Shown here one piece after another: positions 32,726 to 45,271 of a stretch of 64,000 nucleotides of DNA. Both the position numbers and the translations under genes were made by a program. Source of the DNA: Gnetum montanum (lineage: Eukaryota > Streptophyta > Gnetopsida > Gnetales > Gnetaceae); NCBI GenBank assembly GCA_015680685.1, contig MNCI01026937.1, positions 717,793-781,792 of the forward strand, read 5' to 3'. How positions within the stretch are numbered: position 1 is the stretch's first letter; each line of letters opens with the position of its first letter. Under the pieces are notes generated by a model. It saw only the letters and a program-made list of their open reading frames with translations, had not been told where the DNA came from and did not search any database.

Positions 32726-33213
32726 GGACTGACATTTTTGGCAACTCCAAAATACTTTAAACATTACGTTCACAAACCAAGGAAATAGCTACAATTTTGG
32801 AAATTAAATAACAATTAGAATAACACAAATATAATTGATCAACAAATGTATTACTATATTTTGATATAACTACAATTCAACAATTATAACTACTCACATA
32901 GAAGGTCCCTTTGGCTATTCACTTTAGTTTTTTACTACACTCATGATTGTATAGAACTTTGACAACAACAATTGCTATGAAGGGAATTGTTTACAAGTAG
33001 CTAGTCGTAGCTATGCTACATTAAAATCAACATTATTAGCACGTGTTGAAGAAGATGCTTTTATGTTGTAGCATACCAAAACACTTACATGTAATGCATA
33101 TGGAGACATTGATATTGCATCAAATCACTATAAATTTATAGTGATATTGATATTATTAGCACATGTTGAAGTTTACATGTCATGCATATGAATTTATATA
33201 AACTTATATGAAA

Positions 33214-33620
33214 CAATGCTACCAGAACGCCGGTAGCAGATCACTTGCAGTTGAAAGTTCACAATGGATTGCGAGTCACAGGTCTCTTGCCATTTCAGAA
33301 AAAAAAAATGCTACCAAACTGTGGGTAACAGTTTCCTCGCAGACAAGAAGTTCAGAGGCGACTACAATCCATAGGACAATGGCAATTTAAAACCAAAAAA
33401 AATAAAACAGTGCTACTAGATTACTAGATTACAGATAGCAGTTGCTTCGCAGTAACTAGCTCAGTATAGTGCTGTGAGATTGTAACCTGCAGTTCACTCA
33501 CAAACCATAAATCAGAGAAAAACAATGCTACCAGACAGACTACGGGAAGCAGTTCACTCGTACTAATAGCATTACTAGCAATTCGTAGTCGCAGTTCACT
33601 TGCAAGTCACAGGGAATCAG
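33214..33620. repeat. Degenerate 100-bp repeats (GCTACCAG ... GTAGCAGTT)
   Basis: Units start near 33214, 33308, 33410 and 33522, each with AATGCTACCAG, a GGTAGCAG-like word and TTCACTCGCAG. They have diverged too far for a recent array, and no coding potential is evident. Confidence 0.6.
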
Positions 33621-33910
33621 TGATAGCAGATTGTGTTGCATTTCACAGTGCGAGTCATAGTGGGTTGTATTTCACAAAAGGAAACTTTTTAAAAATTTTC
33701 GTAAACACATAAAAAATTAGTTCATAAAAAACACAAACAGATTCTCCTAGAGAATTGATTAATCTATGGCCATTTTGATGCAGATGCAATAGCTTCTACT
33801 GCAAGAAAGCAACAAAACTTCGTTTCTACTTCTACTAGAGAATCTATTAATCTATGTTTGTGTTTTTTTGCCCTAAGATGTCAATTTGCTGCTCGTTGAA
33901 AAAGCGGAAA

Positions 33911-34010
33911 AACATTACTAACAATGAATGAAAGAAAAAAAAAATTCAAATTGCAAGAAAAACATTACTAACAATGAATGAAAGAAAAAAAACTTTCAAA
34001 TTGCAAGAAG
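33911..34010. repeat. 50-bp tandem duplication
   Basis: AACATTACTAACAATGAATG... is repeated at 33911 and 33961 with two or three differences. Confidence 0.95.
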
Positions 34011-34366
34011 GATTCCGACTCATTAACCATCGTTCAGACCGTTCCCAAAGGAAAGCGTATTACCTTTCACCGAGAGGCACGAGTTTGCAAATGGGCGTAG
34101 GTCCCAGTTCGCAGATGCTCAATCACAAGTTCCCCTTGAACCAAAGCTCCAACTGTGGGACGATACACTTTGCTGCAACTTCTTCAAGCTGCAATTCAAA
34201 TTGTGCTTGCTATAGCCTCTGGTATCCGCCTGTGACCCGATACATAGTTCAACATCGTTTATTCATTTCAATGCTATGCGCCGGAAATTCGATTCCGGAC
34301 AAATTTTGACAAAACTCGCAATGGGTACATATTTCATAATTTTCAATGAAATTTTGTCTAGATTTG

Positions 34367-34442
34367 TACATTTACATTGAAATGGTCGCCTTCTTTTTGG
34401 TTCTTACATTTACATTGAAATGGTCGCCTTCTTTTTGGTTCT
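34367..34442. repeat. 38-bp tandem duplication
   Basis: TACATTTACATTGAAATGGT... is repeated exactly at 34367 and 34405. Confidence 0.97.
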
Positions 34443-34566
34443 TGCGATGTCTGCATTGTGCATATCTTATCTTTTCCTGTTTTGAATCATACCAAAAATT
34501 TCATTTTATTGTTAAGTGTCAAGCAAGCAATCAAGATTCATGGCATCGGCCTGAGACGGACCACAG

Positions 34567-34674
34567 AAAACAAGGGAGTACGAATGAATAAACAAACACA
34601 GATATCACAAAAGGGCTACTAAAACAAGGGAGTACGAATGAATAAACAAACACAGATATCACAAAAGGGCTACT
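34567..34674. repeat. 54-bp tandem duplication
   Basis: AAAACAAGGGAGTACGAATG... is repeated exactly at 34567 and 34621. Confidence 0.97.
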
Positions 34675-36305
34675 ATGGTAACCGAAGGCCGAAGGGGCAA
34701 GTATGCGTCATACGGAAATCAAGTTTTGGACAGGGCGTGCGAGGAAAACATAGCATTTGCATGCATTCGCCTGGCTTTGGGAGCGTCAAACTCACACATT
34801 CACGCGTGTTTATTGTTCATTGCTGGTTTTTGCTCGGGTCATGAGTCGATGGATGCTTAACTTTTTTAAAGATCTGTTTGCTTATAAAGCAATGAACCCC
34901 AGCAGCACATGGCGAATGGCCATATGCAAGCTCATGGTGCTCTGTTTTTACTTTCCCTCATGACTAGTGCCGATTTTCCAGCGTCTTAAAGGTTTTCTAT
35001 CATTGTAGGTGAGGTGAGTTACTGGGCTGTGCCTATTTTAGTTAAGTTGTGTCTTCATCTTCAACAACGCTACTCACAGGTAGTCATTGAACAAAAGTAT
35101 TACCAGACCTGATCTGTTATATATTTGGTTGAGGGTTGAAGCTTAATTTCATTTTTGGAAATATTGGATTGAGTAACAAAAGGGTTTCATTTTATTGCTG
35201 TCATTTTGATTGTTGCAGAAATGATATGTTTGGCTAGATTATGGCTCCTGAGTAAGGAAATGGATTCAATGCCCTCCCTTCCTTTGCAAATATTTTTGCG
35301 TCAGTTTAACAGTGATATTGCAATCTCATGTGCAATTTTTAAGCATTAACAATATTTTGGATTTACATTGTACTTCTATATTTTACAATGTATTTTTATG
35401 ATATATGAAATTTAATTTTAAAAAAACTAATATATTTAATTTTTCTCTTCCGCGGCTACAAACCCGTCCTCACTTTTTCTTGAGCCACACGTACTCAAAC
35501 ATGTTCAGAATCACGAATCCTTGATTCCTCGCTTCCACGAATTGGATTCTTTTGATGCATAGTTTCAATGTTGTTTCTGCCGCCTTTGATGTGCATGCTT
35601 GCAGCCGATGATGCACATGAGATGAAGTTGCGTTGTGAACACATCATGCATACGGGTATGGCCATTTTTATGGCCATGCATGGAGTTCGTATGGGCATGC
35701 AAGACCCTACGGCATTCGTTGCCTAATAAAAACAAGAATATCCTTTGTGGCCACATGTCTTAGCATGAATTGATTGGGTTTTCAACATGTCTTGACATCG
35801 ATTGTCTGCTTATTTCCTGCGTGTTTGTCGAGCAATTTAAACGGGGCCAGATCTGTTAGGAGGACTTTTCTTCTTGCTCCTCCTCAGCAATCTAACATGA
35901 ATTTGCAAACGTTTACATACCATCATCACATGGCATGGTAGACAACATAGATCCATGCCATGATTCATGGTGATTACCGTCATATCACTACCATAATTGA
36001 GATACAATCATAAATATTAAAATAATGCAAAATCAAAATTTTAAATTACATTGATTTTAAAAGTAAATTTGTGTATTCATTAAACCCAAATTTTTTTCCA
36101 TCTGCATTACATTGAAATCATTACAAAGCCAAATCCCAATCTTAGATCTTATTTTTCATCTGCATTGAAAATATTGCTAAATCAAATCTCATACATAAAT
36201 CTTGTTTTCATACTAATACCTTTTGTTAAAAAATCAAGAAACAAGTTAGAAAGGTCATTATAATATTTACTATTTTTATGTATTCAACAATAAGGTGTTA
36301 TCAAC
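34675..36305. other. No gene recognised
   Basis: AT-rich sequence with short ORFs lacking recognisable motifs; I see no transposon domain. Confidence 0.4.
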
Positions 36306-36376
36306 ATTGAGGTGTTACCCTAGTGGTAAGATACTTAATTTAGAACCTTTAGGTAAATTTGTGTTCAAAAACTCTA
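36306..36376 (+). repeat. tRNA-derived SINE-like relic
   Basis: GGTGTTACCCTAGTGGTAAG resembles a pol III A box, and GTGTTCAAAAACTC 50 bp later resembles a B box. A 3' tail could not be delimited. Confidence 0.4.
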
Positions 36377-36547
36377 CTATTTTTATGTTTTCCTTTTTAA
36401 ATGTATTTGTTTTTATGTTTATCTATGCAAAAAATTATAAATTAATTTCTACATAAGTATTGCTTTAATGCTTAATGGAAAAATAATTTGATAAATTTTT
36501 ATCTTTTATTTGATTTATAAATGCTACAAATACTTAAGCCTCTAAAG

Positions 36548-36600
36548 TTTATGCTAATATTTCTTGCGAAAGCACTTTATGCTAATATTTCTTGCGAAAG
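36548..36600. repeat. 28-bp tandem duplication
   Basis: TTTATGCTAATATTTCTTGC... occurs at 36548 and 36576. Confidence 0.95.
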
Positions 36601-37849
36601 CTGTATAGTTATAATGGAAGAAAACCATGAACGATGTAAAGGTTTTACCTACGAACATGTGAAAGAGATGAAAATGATATATTGGTCGTCGATACATCTT
36701 ATCATTATTCACATGAAAATGATATGGTATGACCATCATTTGCATGAAATAATCATCTACATGACCATAACCATAAACATAGATCATGCATCAAGCAAAA
36801 TAGACAGCGAGCATCAAAACGAGTAGCCGGCCACGTTAACTCGGGCAACCGGTAATTGCCAACGTGGCCAAGGAGATCCGACCCCACATAAACAGCTCCC
36901 TTGTTTGTTAGTTTATGCTCGTGCACTTGCCATAAGGTAGGGCTTTATTTGTTGCGCTCGCCTTTACTGAAGTTGGGCTCGAAATTTAGTCAGTTTGCCT
37001 CGGTGCGTATAAGTTTATAGTGCACGTATGCAAAGAGTTTTGGTTTATCATTTGCAGTCTACAAGAAGTATACTGATTGAAAAAACGGGAAAAGACCTTT
37101 AAAATACTGTTAATCCTTGGTTTGTTTTATTAATCTTCTTATAATGATAGTATAGAGAGTTGGAAAAGTGGTCAGGAGTCATGGGCAGGTGAAGAAGATC
37201 TAGGTTGGTTTTTAGTCAATGTCACTGCCCAAATATGTTCAATCCAGGCTGGTGTTCCGTAAGGTCCAATCGAAAAAGGTGGAAAGTGGAAACCAACGGT
37301 TTAGGCTGCTCTCATTTCGCTCGGCCATATCTTATTTTACTCGCCATTAGCACGGGAATCCCTTATTTTGAGCAGCTACACCGGTCAATGCGAACCACCA
37401 ACGTGCAAACCAGGGCATGTTCGGTACCAATACAGCAGGTACTTTTTTATATTAAGTATGTTTAACTTTATACCAAAACCATGTAAATTAAGTGCATTAC
37501 ATTGTTATGTTATCTCTGGACAATCAGTTTAATATTACCGCCTTTCACATTTCAGTTTTATGGTTTTTTATGCGTGATTAGTTTAAGAATGTTGCTACCA
37601 TCAACTACACCTTTTGTATGCGGTTTCATCTCATCCTGGTCTTAGCATTGAAGTGCAACAATCGAAGACTTGATATCAATTGTATTGATGTCATAGGATT
37701 TAGGGGGTTACAATCAAGGAATACTGTAGACAAGAGGCCCAAAATAGAAAAGGAAGAAAAAGACAACAATGTATGCAACTATGATTTCCTCACTTTTGTT
37801 CCTCGCCTATGCTCAATAGAATTTTAGATGTTCTTTCCCATTTATAAAT
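36601..37849. other. Intergenic, no gene recognised
   Basis: Several ORFs of 60-100 codons (for example at 36521-36826 and 37205-37465) have compositions typical of chance and match no family I know. Confidence 0.4.
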
Positions 37850-38235
37850 AATAAATAGTCAAGTTATTATATTTAATAATTTATTAGTATAAAGATGTAA
37901 TGATGCAGGTAAAATTAAATGCATAAATATATATTTAAATGCAAAGATTGTAATTAGATTTTATGTACTGAGAAAAATCCGATCCTTTTCAATTTATAGT
38001 CATTATATTTAACAATTTATTAGCATATGCAAGGGTAAAATTAAATGCATAAATACACATTTAAATGAGAAGATTGTAATGATAATTTATGCACCTGGAA
38101 AGATGCCACCCATCGTCAAACTGCTCAAGTATCTATGTTTAGAAAGATTTAGTACTGTATGGATGTGGGATTGCAGGGAGCAGAATTAAATGGATAAATA
38201 CACATTGTAATGTAAAGGTCGTAAATAGAATTTGT
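37850..38235. repeat. Three degenerate copies of a 110-130 bp repeat downstream of the hydrolase gene
   Basis: The core AAATTAAATGCATAAATA followed by CA(C)ATTTAAATG and GATTGTAAT occurs near 37915, 38038 and 38186, with flanking TTTAACAATTTATTAGCAT in two copies. Confidence 0.7.
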
Positions 38236-38632
38236 GCGGTTAGAAAGGACCCAATCCATACTTAGTTTGCTCGATTTCAAGATCCAGCGTCTTTTCCGTG
38301 GCAAGTGCAAGTCCCATCTACCCAGGACTTTTAGCAAGCAAGTACGTGTGTTACTGCGTGATGATCAATCTTTCAGATGGAAGAAATTCCGATCTACGTT
38401 GCATAATTAATACAAAAAGCCTTTCATGCAAGGTAAAAAAAATTTACCCTTTCTTAGCTAGAACATAGGTTTTGATTTTATAGGAAATTTTTTTCACCAA
38501 ATAATCTTAACTGTCTGCAGGTACATCTTCAACGGGAGAAACTTAACTGTAGTTGGTTTCAATTCCATTTATCTGAAAAATAAAAAGAAAAAAAAAATCT
38601 CTGCAGTCTGCTATTAACTTCCTCAGTTGAGT

Positions 38633-41600
38633 CTAAGCTGATGCGATGCTCAGAGTTTCGCTCGCTGATTCTGATACTTTCATTGAATGAATAAGATCGT
38701 TAGATTCAGAAAGTGCAGAGTTTGTTTGCATTTGTGTGAGATGCAAATTTACGTCATCCAAATACATTTTTGCAATGGCGGCATTTAAAGCTGTTCCAAT
38801 AGGAAGAACTTGCTCATCTACCAGAAAATAAGGAGAGTGAGGAGGATAGGTAGATCCAAGATTTTCATTTCTCATGCCAATATAGTACATGGCACCAGGG
38901 ATTTTCCTGAGAAAGAAAGAAAAATCTTCGGATCCCATTGATGGAGAAGCATGCTGCACATGTTCTGGCCCAAGCATCAATTTGCCTACTTTCTCAACAT
39001 GTTCGCTCATCCTCACGTCATTGAGTAATGGGGGATACTCAGGCTCAAGAAAAGAAATAAATGCCTCGCACCTGCTAGCAGATGCTTGGTGTTCTACAAT
39101 CTGCAGTACAAACATAATCACGAAACAGAACGTAAACTTGGTTTCCTTCAATTTTTCAAATAGTTCAATAGTTTTTTTTCTTGAAACAACCAAAATGACA
39201 GATTACTGAATGCAGAGCTTACCTCTTTGACTCTTCTTTTCAGGTTTTCAACTGCATCGGGAACAAATGTTCTTATAGTGCCCCCAAAATTGACTGTATC
39301 CGGTATATTACCATCCTTTGCATGGCCGGCTTGAACAAATGTGACCGACACAACCTGTCAGAAAAATGATTACAAAATTTTAGACGGTCTTCCTGTCAAA
39401 TTTTTCTGCTAACACTTCTACGTCTTACAAATTTTCACGGAAACCGACAAATGTGCATTTTGAATAAATTGTTTGGATTGTATTGGTAAGTTTAACTTCT
39501 GCAATGCTTTTGTCTTGTAAAATATGTTCAGTTAGTTTTGGCTTGACAAATTTACAGGCAGAAATCTTAACTGCTAATGCAAGTATCTAGGTAAAGTCCA
39601 AGGTGAGGAAAGTTCAGTAGCAAGGTCAACCACACTCTTGAGATTTAAACAAAGCTCTTACCAGTTCCCAAAGGGAACACAGCTGAATGCCAGTATTATG
39701 ATGGCAAACGGTAATATATATAAAAGTAATATTACACTGTAAATAATCAGAAACTCTTTTTAAGCTTTTGCAACGGAATATTCCCCTGAGAAATATCTTT
39801 GATTATAATTAGCAATTAACTATGTAGGTTAGAGGAAGGTGTTCTGGAGATCTGCTATTGGACTCTGGCTTCCCATCAGTGTTTTAGTATACATCTAAAA
39901 TACAACCTTTAAATCTAAAATATTAAATTGAATGAGCTCTGATCCCCTGAATTCTTGAATTTTGATTTAAAATGTAAAGATTGCTAATTCTGGAAAGAGC
40001 CTAAAGGTTTTACTTTCTTCTCTTCCAATGAATACACAAGTACGCTGGCAATATTCTGACTAATTTGGGTCGGGTACTTCCTGCCAACAAAAATACGTCT
40101 CTAAACTTTTCACGACCTCAGGATTTCAAGTTGGCATTTGAAGCATATCCTGATTATTCTGTTTTCCAACGTGCAGAGCAACCCCTAAAAAATCGATGCA
40201 ACAGAACCTTGCCTTATCCTTCGCTGTAGAATTTTGTCACCCAGCGTTGGCCATCAGCGCATCAAGGCAATTAAAATCTTGTCAGTATTCGTGTCAGTTC
40301 TCTCATCATGTAGACCTACTGGTAAACATATTATCTTTAGTTAAGACCGAAAATAGGCCTGTATTATCATTAAAATGAAGCATCTCTGCACCTGAAGACA
40401 CCCTAATAAAGAAAACCTAGCCGTCGATGCAGAGTTGCGTCGATTTTTGTTCTGCCACGTTTGTGTATGATATTCAACTTTAAGTCTTTCGAATTGAATT
40501 GAAGGAAACATTCTAACATTGGAGTAGCTCAAATTACGCTCATCATTAAGCAGAACTTGATTCATTTTCATCCAGCATTGGGTAGTTTGCTATAGAGCCC
40601 GTAGCTCATACGTTTGATTAAATGCGTAGGATGTACCTTACACGATGTATCCAGGGAAGTTCTCTTATGAAAATAATTGTGATCGGCCACAAACAACTCA
40701 AAGATCTTATGCTTCAAAAATAATTTGTCTCACACAGTTTTCCTTTGGGTGACAAAAATCCGAAATCGCGTACGCATACGAGTAGCTTTTTACTTTTACA
40801 GAAAACCCGAAAAGATAATGTATGCGGTATAAAATTATAATGAAAGCTTTCAATAACAAGGCTATAATACATACTTCACTTTCGAGAGGATCAGTTTCTC
40901 TTGACACAATCTGCTGCAGGCTTAGAACTGCGAGGGATGCAGCCATTATTGGATCTGGACTTAAATGTGAATCAATTGCATGTCTGTCTTTTCTTTGTAC
41001 AGTGACATTGAAAGCACACGAACCAGCCAACGCTTTGCCTGGAGCCACTTCTATGCTTCCAGTCTTTATATTGCTTGCAACATGCAACCCAAATATGGCT
41101 TCTGCATCTCCAAGCGCACCTTCATTAATCATGAAAGCACCACCTCCTCCACCCTCTTCTCCTGGTTGAAAAATAAGTTTCACAGTGCCCTGTTCACTTG
41201 CGATTAATGAAAACATGAGCTCGGAACTGAGAATTCATAATTTGTCGCATGCTAAAAAATGATTTATAAAAATCACTGTGATGCAACATGAAAAATAATC
41301 TAATTCAACTATATCAGTTAGAGTGGTAATGTTAATCTTGGAGATTTGGGCATCGATGAAACTCATGAAAGTTTTGTTTTTTCAGACAAATTTCATGAGA
41401 TGCAATAGCATCAAACTGAAACAGAAGTTACGGTTACGCGCAAAAATACACTGTCCAGAAACCAATGCCTAGAATTTCTAAACTTTCTGAAAGAAAATAA
41501 ATATATTGTTACTTTGTTAGAAAGAAATCATCCGTGTAAGCTGGAACGCAATGGGGTAAAAACGGTGATAGACTTACCTTAAGGTGATGTTTTTGTTTCT

Positions 41601-42379
41601 GAAGCAACTTTGCAGTTCCAAGAAGCATGGTGACATGAGCATCGTGCCCGCAGGCGTGCATTTTACCGTCATAGACGCTTCTGTATTCTACATCAGCAAG
41701 CTCCTGCAGGGCGATCCAAAATATTATAAATTTATAATAGATCAGGAAAATACTTCGTCTAATCGTTTATGGGATAAAGGAGACAAGTAGCAAAGATGCA
41801 TACAATTCAGTCCACAGAACATTTTACACTCCGGAGAAGCAAAACCACAATGCACTATCCAAATATAAAAGAGCTTTTAACTAATCACCCAGAGGTCTCA
41901 ACAAAAAGATCTAAAACAAAACCAGCAGGCGACATAAATGTGGACTCATTGAAAGAAATTTAATCTCAGCAAAATCTGAATATGCTGGATCGGTCATTGA
42001 GAAATGGTGAAATAGAAAATACCTGAAGAGGAAGGGCATCCATATCAGCGCGAAGAGCCACAACGGGCGGCCTGCCGGATCCGATTGTAGCTACGATTCC
42101 AGTCTTGGCAAACGGCCATTTGTAAGGCACTCCCATGGCATCCAGCTCTTGTCTAATCAGCTTGCTTGTGTTAAATTCCTCGAACTGAAGCTCAGGATAC
42201 CTGTGAAGTTTTCTCCTCACAGACTTCAGCCATTCAAACATCTCATCGCCTCTTGCCGTCTCAAGAAATTCGTGAATAGAAGCAGCATTATCAGTGCCCA
42301 CCTTGGCAATGGAAACCGAGAGGACTCCTCTCCAGAGCACAAGGAACATTAAACACACGAAGCCAATAACCGAAAGCAT
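38633..42379 (-). CDS. ILL: IAA-amino-acid hydrolase, ILR1-like (peptidase M20D)
   Basis: This enzyme hydrolyses amide conjugates of auxin, usually in the ER lumen, releasing free IAA. Five exons on the minus strand: 42379-42023, 41703-41578, 41189-40875, 39354-39223 and 39100-38633; all introns are phase 0 with GT-AG ends (319, 388, 1520 and 122 bp). The product is 465 residues, slightly longer than the usual 430-450. Residues 1-22 form a signal peptide ([18 protein letters not shown]). Family motifs: [10 protein letters not shown] (110-119), HACGHDAH (135-142, metal ligands Cys137 and His139), [10 protein letters not shown] (Glu172-173), GLHV (His197), [11 protein letters not shown] (363-373) and PPHSPYF (His398). 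The dimer-domain stretch reads [16 protein letters not shown], losing the usual GKGGHAA glycines but keeping His. The tail ends SETLSIASA, without the HDEL/KDEL often present. No stop or frameshift was found, so it looks functional. Confidence 0.94.
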
Positions 42380-42499
42380 GTCTAGAGCGGAGAATGAAAG
42401 TAGTCAGTGAGGGAATGGTTTAAAGCGAAGCAGAAAATTTATAATTCAGATTGTCTGGAGAGTGGAGATTGTCACGGCTGATCAAAGGAGGGATCCGAA

Positions 42500-42513
42500 C
42501 TAAATTATAATAG
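42500..42513 (-). promoter_or_regulatory. Candidate TATA box of the ILR1-like gene
   Basis: The minus strand reads CTATTATAATTTAG about 125 bp upstream of the ATG; a weaker AATTATAAATTTTC lies at 42445-42434, probably too near the start codon. Confidence 0.35.
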
Positions 42514-42519
42514 GTCGAG

Positions 42520-43270
42520 ATAAACGTGGATTCTGAAATATACGGCATATAATCAAGATTCAGGAACAAGCGCTTAGCTCGGCCTCCAAAAACACGTGTG
42601 CAAGCAGTAGTCAAAAGAAAATACACATTGAACTCACGAAAGGAAGTTCGGTTTACTGGAAGGAAATCCAACAGAAAAACTACAGTGCATACAACGGTTT
42701 ACCGTCATTACGGTATCATATATACGATTGCAATCAGAAACACGATCTTGTTAACGAGTATTTCAATTTTATTGGAATAGATTCCGTTGAAAAAGGAAGA
42801 TTTGGTATGTATCCGTGAAGAGTTGTGAGGCAAGACTTACAGTTGGATATTATTCTGATAAGAATACGTGATTGATCGAAAATTGGATGGAATGACCGGC
42901 GCTTTTTGAATCTGTAATTTCTTCTGTATTCTCTGGCGAAAAAGTTCCAGAGGGTTCACTGGACGAAGGAAAATTTCAGCTTCAATTTTCAGTTTTTAAA
43001 CAGATTGGCGACATCATCCGATGTAATCCTTAATAAATTTATTTTTCGCATAGATCTAATTTTTCTAGAATTCCATTATACATGATTCTATGTTACTTCC
43101 AACTTTAATCAATGTTAAAATTTATCCCTCTTTTATTCATGTAAAAATTGTTGTTGATGTTTCAAAATACAAATTACAAACCCATAAGAAACTTGATTTT
43201 GTTATTTCAGATGATATATATGAGTCTTGATGATCTTTCACCACAATATGTAATCATTCTGCTAGACCAG
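42520..43270. other. Upstream region of the ILR1-like gene
   Basis: No ORF with a recognisable product. The copia relic begins at 43271, so at most about 0.9 kb of unique upstream sequence precedes the gene. Confidence 0.45.
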
Positions 43271-43572
43271 TGTGGTGACCAGAATTCTATTTTTGGTTTT
43301 TGCTGTTCCTTTTTATTCTTGAAAGTTGAAGGGCCATGAAGGGTCAACCATTCTCTGGAAGTTGAAGGGACCCTGTTTTCTCTCCCTTTTGCACTCCCCT
43401 TTTTTGGGATCACTCTCATGCAGTATACTTTCAATCTTTGATCTAATGAATTAGCTTTCTTGTGCCCATGGTTTTTATTTGATTTGGGGTTTCCATGTAA
43501 ATTTTGTGTTGTGTTGTTTTGATTTCTATCTCCCTATTGCATTTGTGTTTTTCTTAATTTTATTGTTCTACA
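43271..43572 (+). repeat. 5' LTR of the copia relic
   Basis: About 302 bp, with CTTTTTTGGGATCACTCTCA and CTTTCAATCTTTGATCTAAT shared with the 3' copy. It is about 30 bp shorter because of an indel in the GTTGAAGGG-rich part. Confidence 0.8.
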
Positions 43573-44659
43573 ATTTGGTATTGAAGCTAAGTTTGATTTT
43601 GACATTGGCAACTATAAAATACAATATTCTGCTTTTGGATCGCAACACCAAAAGCAACACCAAATTTTCACTATAGTAGGTCAAGCTACAAGCTGTGCTT
43701 GCGTTGATGGTTTTGGACAATGTAAAGTTTGAGGTCGAGAAACTACTTTGATGGTAAGAAGAGAGTTTTCCATTTGGAGGAGTCCGTTAGGGCTTTGTGA
43801 TAGGTTTTGGAACAACTTGATGTTGCCTATGATTAGTCGTAATGCAATAGCCAAGTTAGTGATTTTGAAAACATCAAGGTGACCGCTATGTTGTAGAACA
43901 ACAATGGAGTTTTGACATGAAGAGTTGGTGGCAACAGAGATAGAAGAGGCCTTAGGGTTGAAAAATACCGATTGACATGGGTTGACCATTTTTAGTTTTT
44001 GGTGACAATCAAGGTCTCCACTATTGTTACCTACATCACCCTGCTGCTATCAAATGAAGAAGATGGCGTTTGGAGATTTGTTGCCATCAACAAGTTCAAT
44101 AAGGTTTATGTTGTTCTAGCTCACTCCAACAACTACCCTTGCTTTATCTAAGATGTCTGCTTTTACCTCTTTGCCTTGGCCACGCTCTAGCTCACTTTGT
44201 TGGGGGTCATTACATTTCTATCGATTTATGTTATCTATGCATTAGCAGTTTTGGGGAAGGAATATTTTTGAAAGAGCAGAGAATGTGCCACAATGGAACA
44301 ATTTTGCAGCAAAAGCAGCAGCCACAGCCATGAAGATGCTTTCAACTGTCTATTATTGGTAACTCTAGAAGAAAAGGAGAAGAAAGATGAGATCACAAGC
44401 AAAAACACAAGTGGTATTGGAGGTTCTTGTTAGGTGTGTTGAAATTACCATTGCTGCTTCCATGAAGGCTCACAATTCTAGTTGTGAACAAACTTGATGG
44501 TCCAAATGCTACATAGTAATGAGTTGCATTTTGGCCCTAGTTTTGCTTGCCTATGCATGTAGTTCCTAGGAAGTTACTTTTGTGGAAGCATGCAATTACA
44601 TATATTTTTAGGGTTCTGTTTGCAATGAACTTGTTGTAGGGGGATTTCTAATGAGTGTT

Positions 44660-44783
44660 GCTCATGGTGATATTGTTGTGAGCAAGTTTAGTACCCAGGA
44701 TAATCTTTCTGATATGATGACCAAGTCACTTCCAGTTACCAAGTTTGAGCATTGCTTGGACTTTGTTAGTGTTTCTTGTTGAG
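44660..44783 (+). pseudogene. Copia RNase H C-terminal end
   Basis: The frame reads [20 protein letters not shown] and [17 protein letters not shown] with a stop, matching the conserved end of copia polyproteins (T..N.ADMLTK.L...KF..C). It lies 73 bp before the 3' LTR, as expected. The region 43590-44660 between PBS and this fragment is scrambled, with no integrase or RT. Confidence 0.72.
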
Positions 44784-44856
44784 TTTTGCTCTTATGAGCT
44801 TTATTGTGGAAGACGTGGAAACTTTTTGTTGAAGATTGGAGATATGTCAAAAAGTA

Positions 44857-45192
44857 TGTTTTAGCTTAAATTCTATTTTTAGTTTTTATCATTCCTTTGT
44901 ATTCCTTGGAAGTTAAAGGGTCATTCCCTAGAAGTTGAAGGGTCAACCATTTTCTAGAAGTTGAAAGGATGTTGTTTTATCTCCCTTTTATGTAGACACC
45001 CTTTGCACTTCCCTTTTTGGGGATCACTTCCTTGTAGTACACTCTCAATCTTTGATCTAATGAATTAACTTTCTACTTCTACCTATGGTTTTTATATTGA
45101 TTTGGGGTTTTCATGTAAATTTTGTGTATGTTACTGTTTTGATTTCTATTTGGCTATCACAATGGTGTTTTTCTTAATTTTATTGTTCTACA
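44857..45192 (+). repeat. 3' LTR of the copia relic
   Basis: About 336 bp, aligned to 43271-43572; it ends with the same AATTTTATTGTTCTACA. Confidence 0.8.
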
Positions 45193-45271
45193 CATTCAAA
45201 TTTGAAGTACTTGCCTTATAATTAAAATTTTGTTTTGTAGTTGAATGATGTGATAAAAAAACATGATATCC

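Larger units (their letters stand above)
43271..45192 (+). mobile_element. Internally deleted Ty1/copia retrotransposon (1.9 kb)
   Basis: Two similar LTRs (43271-43572 and 44857-45192), both starting TGT and ending TTATTGTTCTACA, enclose only 1.3 kb. The PBS TGGTATTGAAGC (43576) follows the first LTR and resembles the initiator-Met-tRNA site of plant copia elements (TGGTATCAGAGC). The inside keeps a trace of the gag start (KFEVEKL near 43725) and the last residues of the RNase H. Flanking bases (ACCAG and CATTC) do not match, so no target-site duplication is confirmed. Confidence 0.78.

Noticed and set aside
33214-33620. Regularly spaced repeats as a CRISPR array
   Set aside because: Repeats are degenerate, about 100 bp long, without uniform spacers, and the genome is a plant's.
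42434-42445. AATTATAAATTTTC as the TATA box of the hydrolase gene
   Set aside because: It is only about 60 bp from the ATG, leaving almost no 5' UTR; the box near 42507 is better placed.
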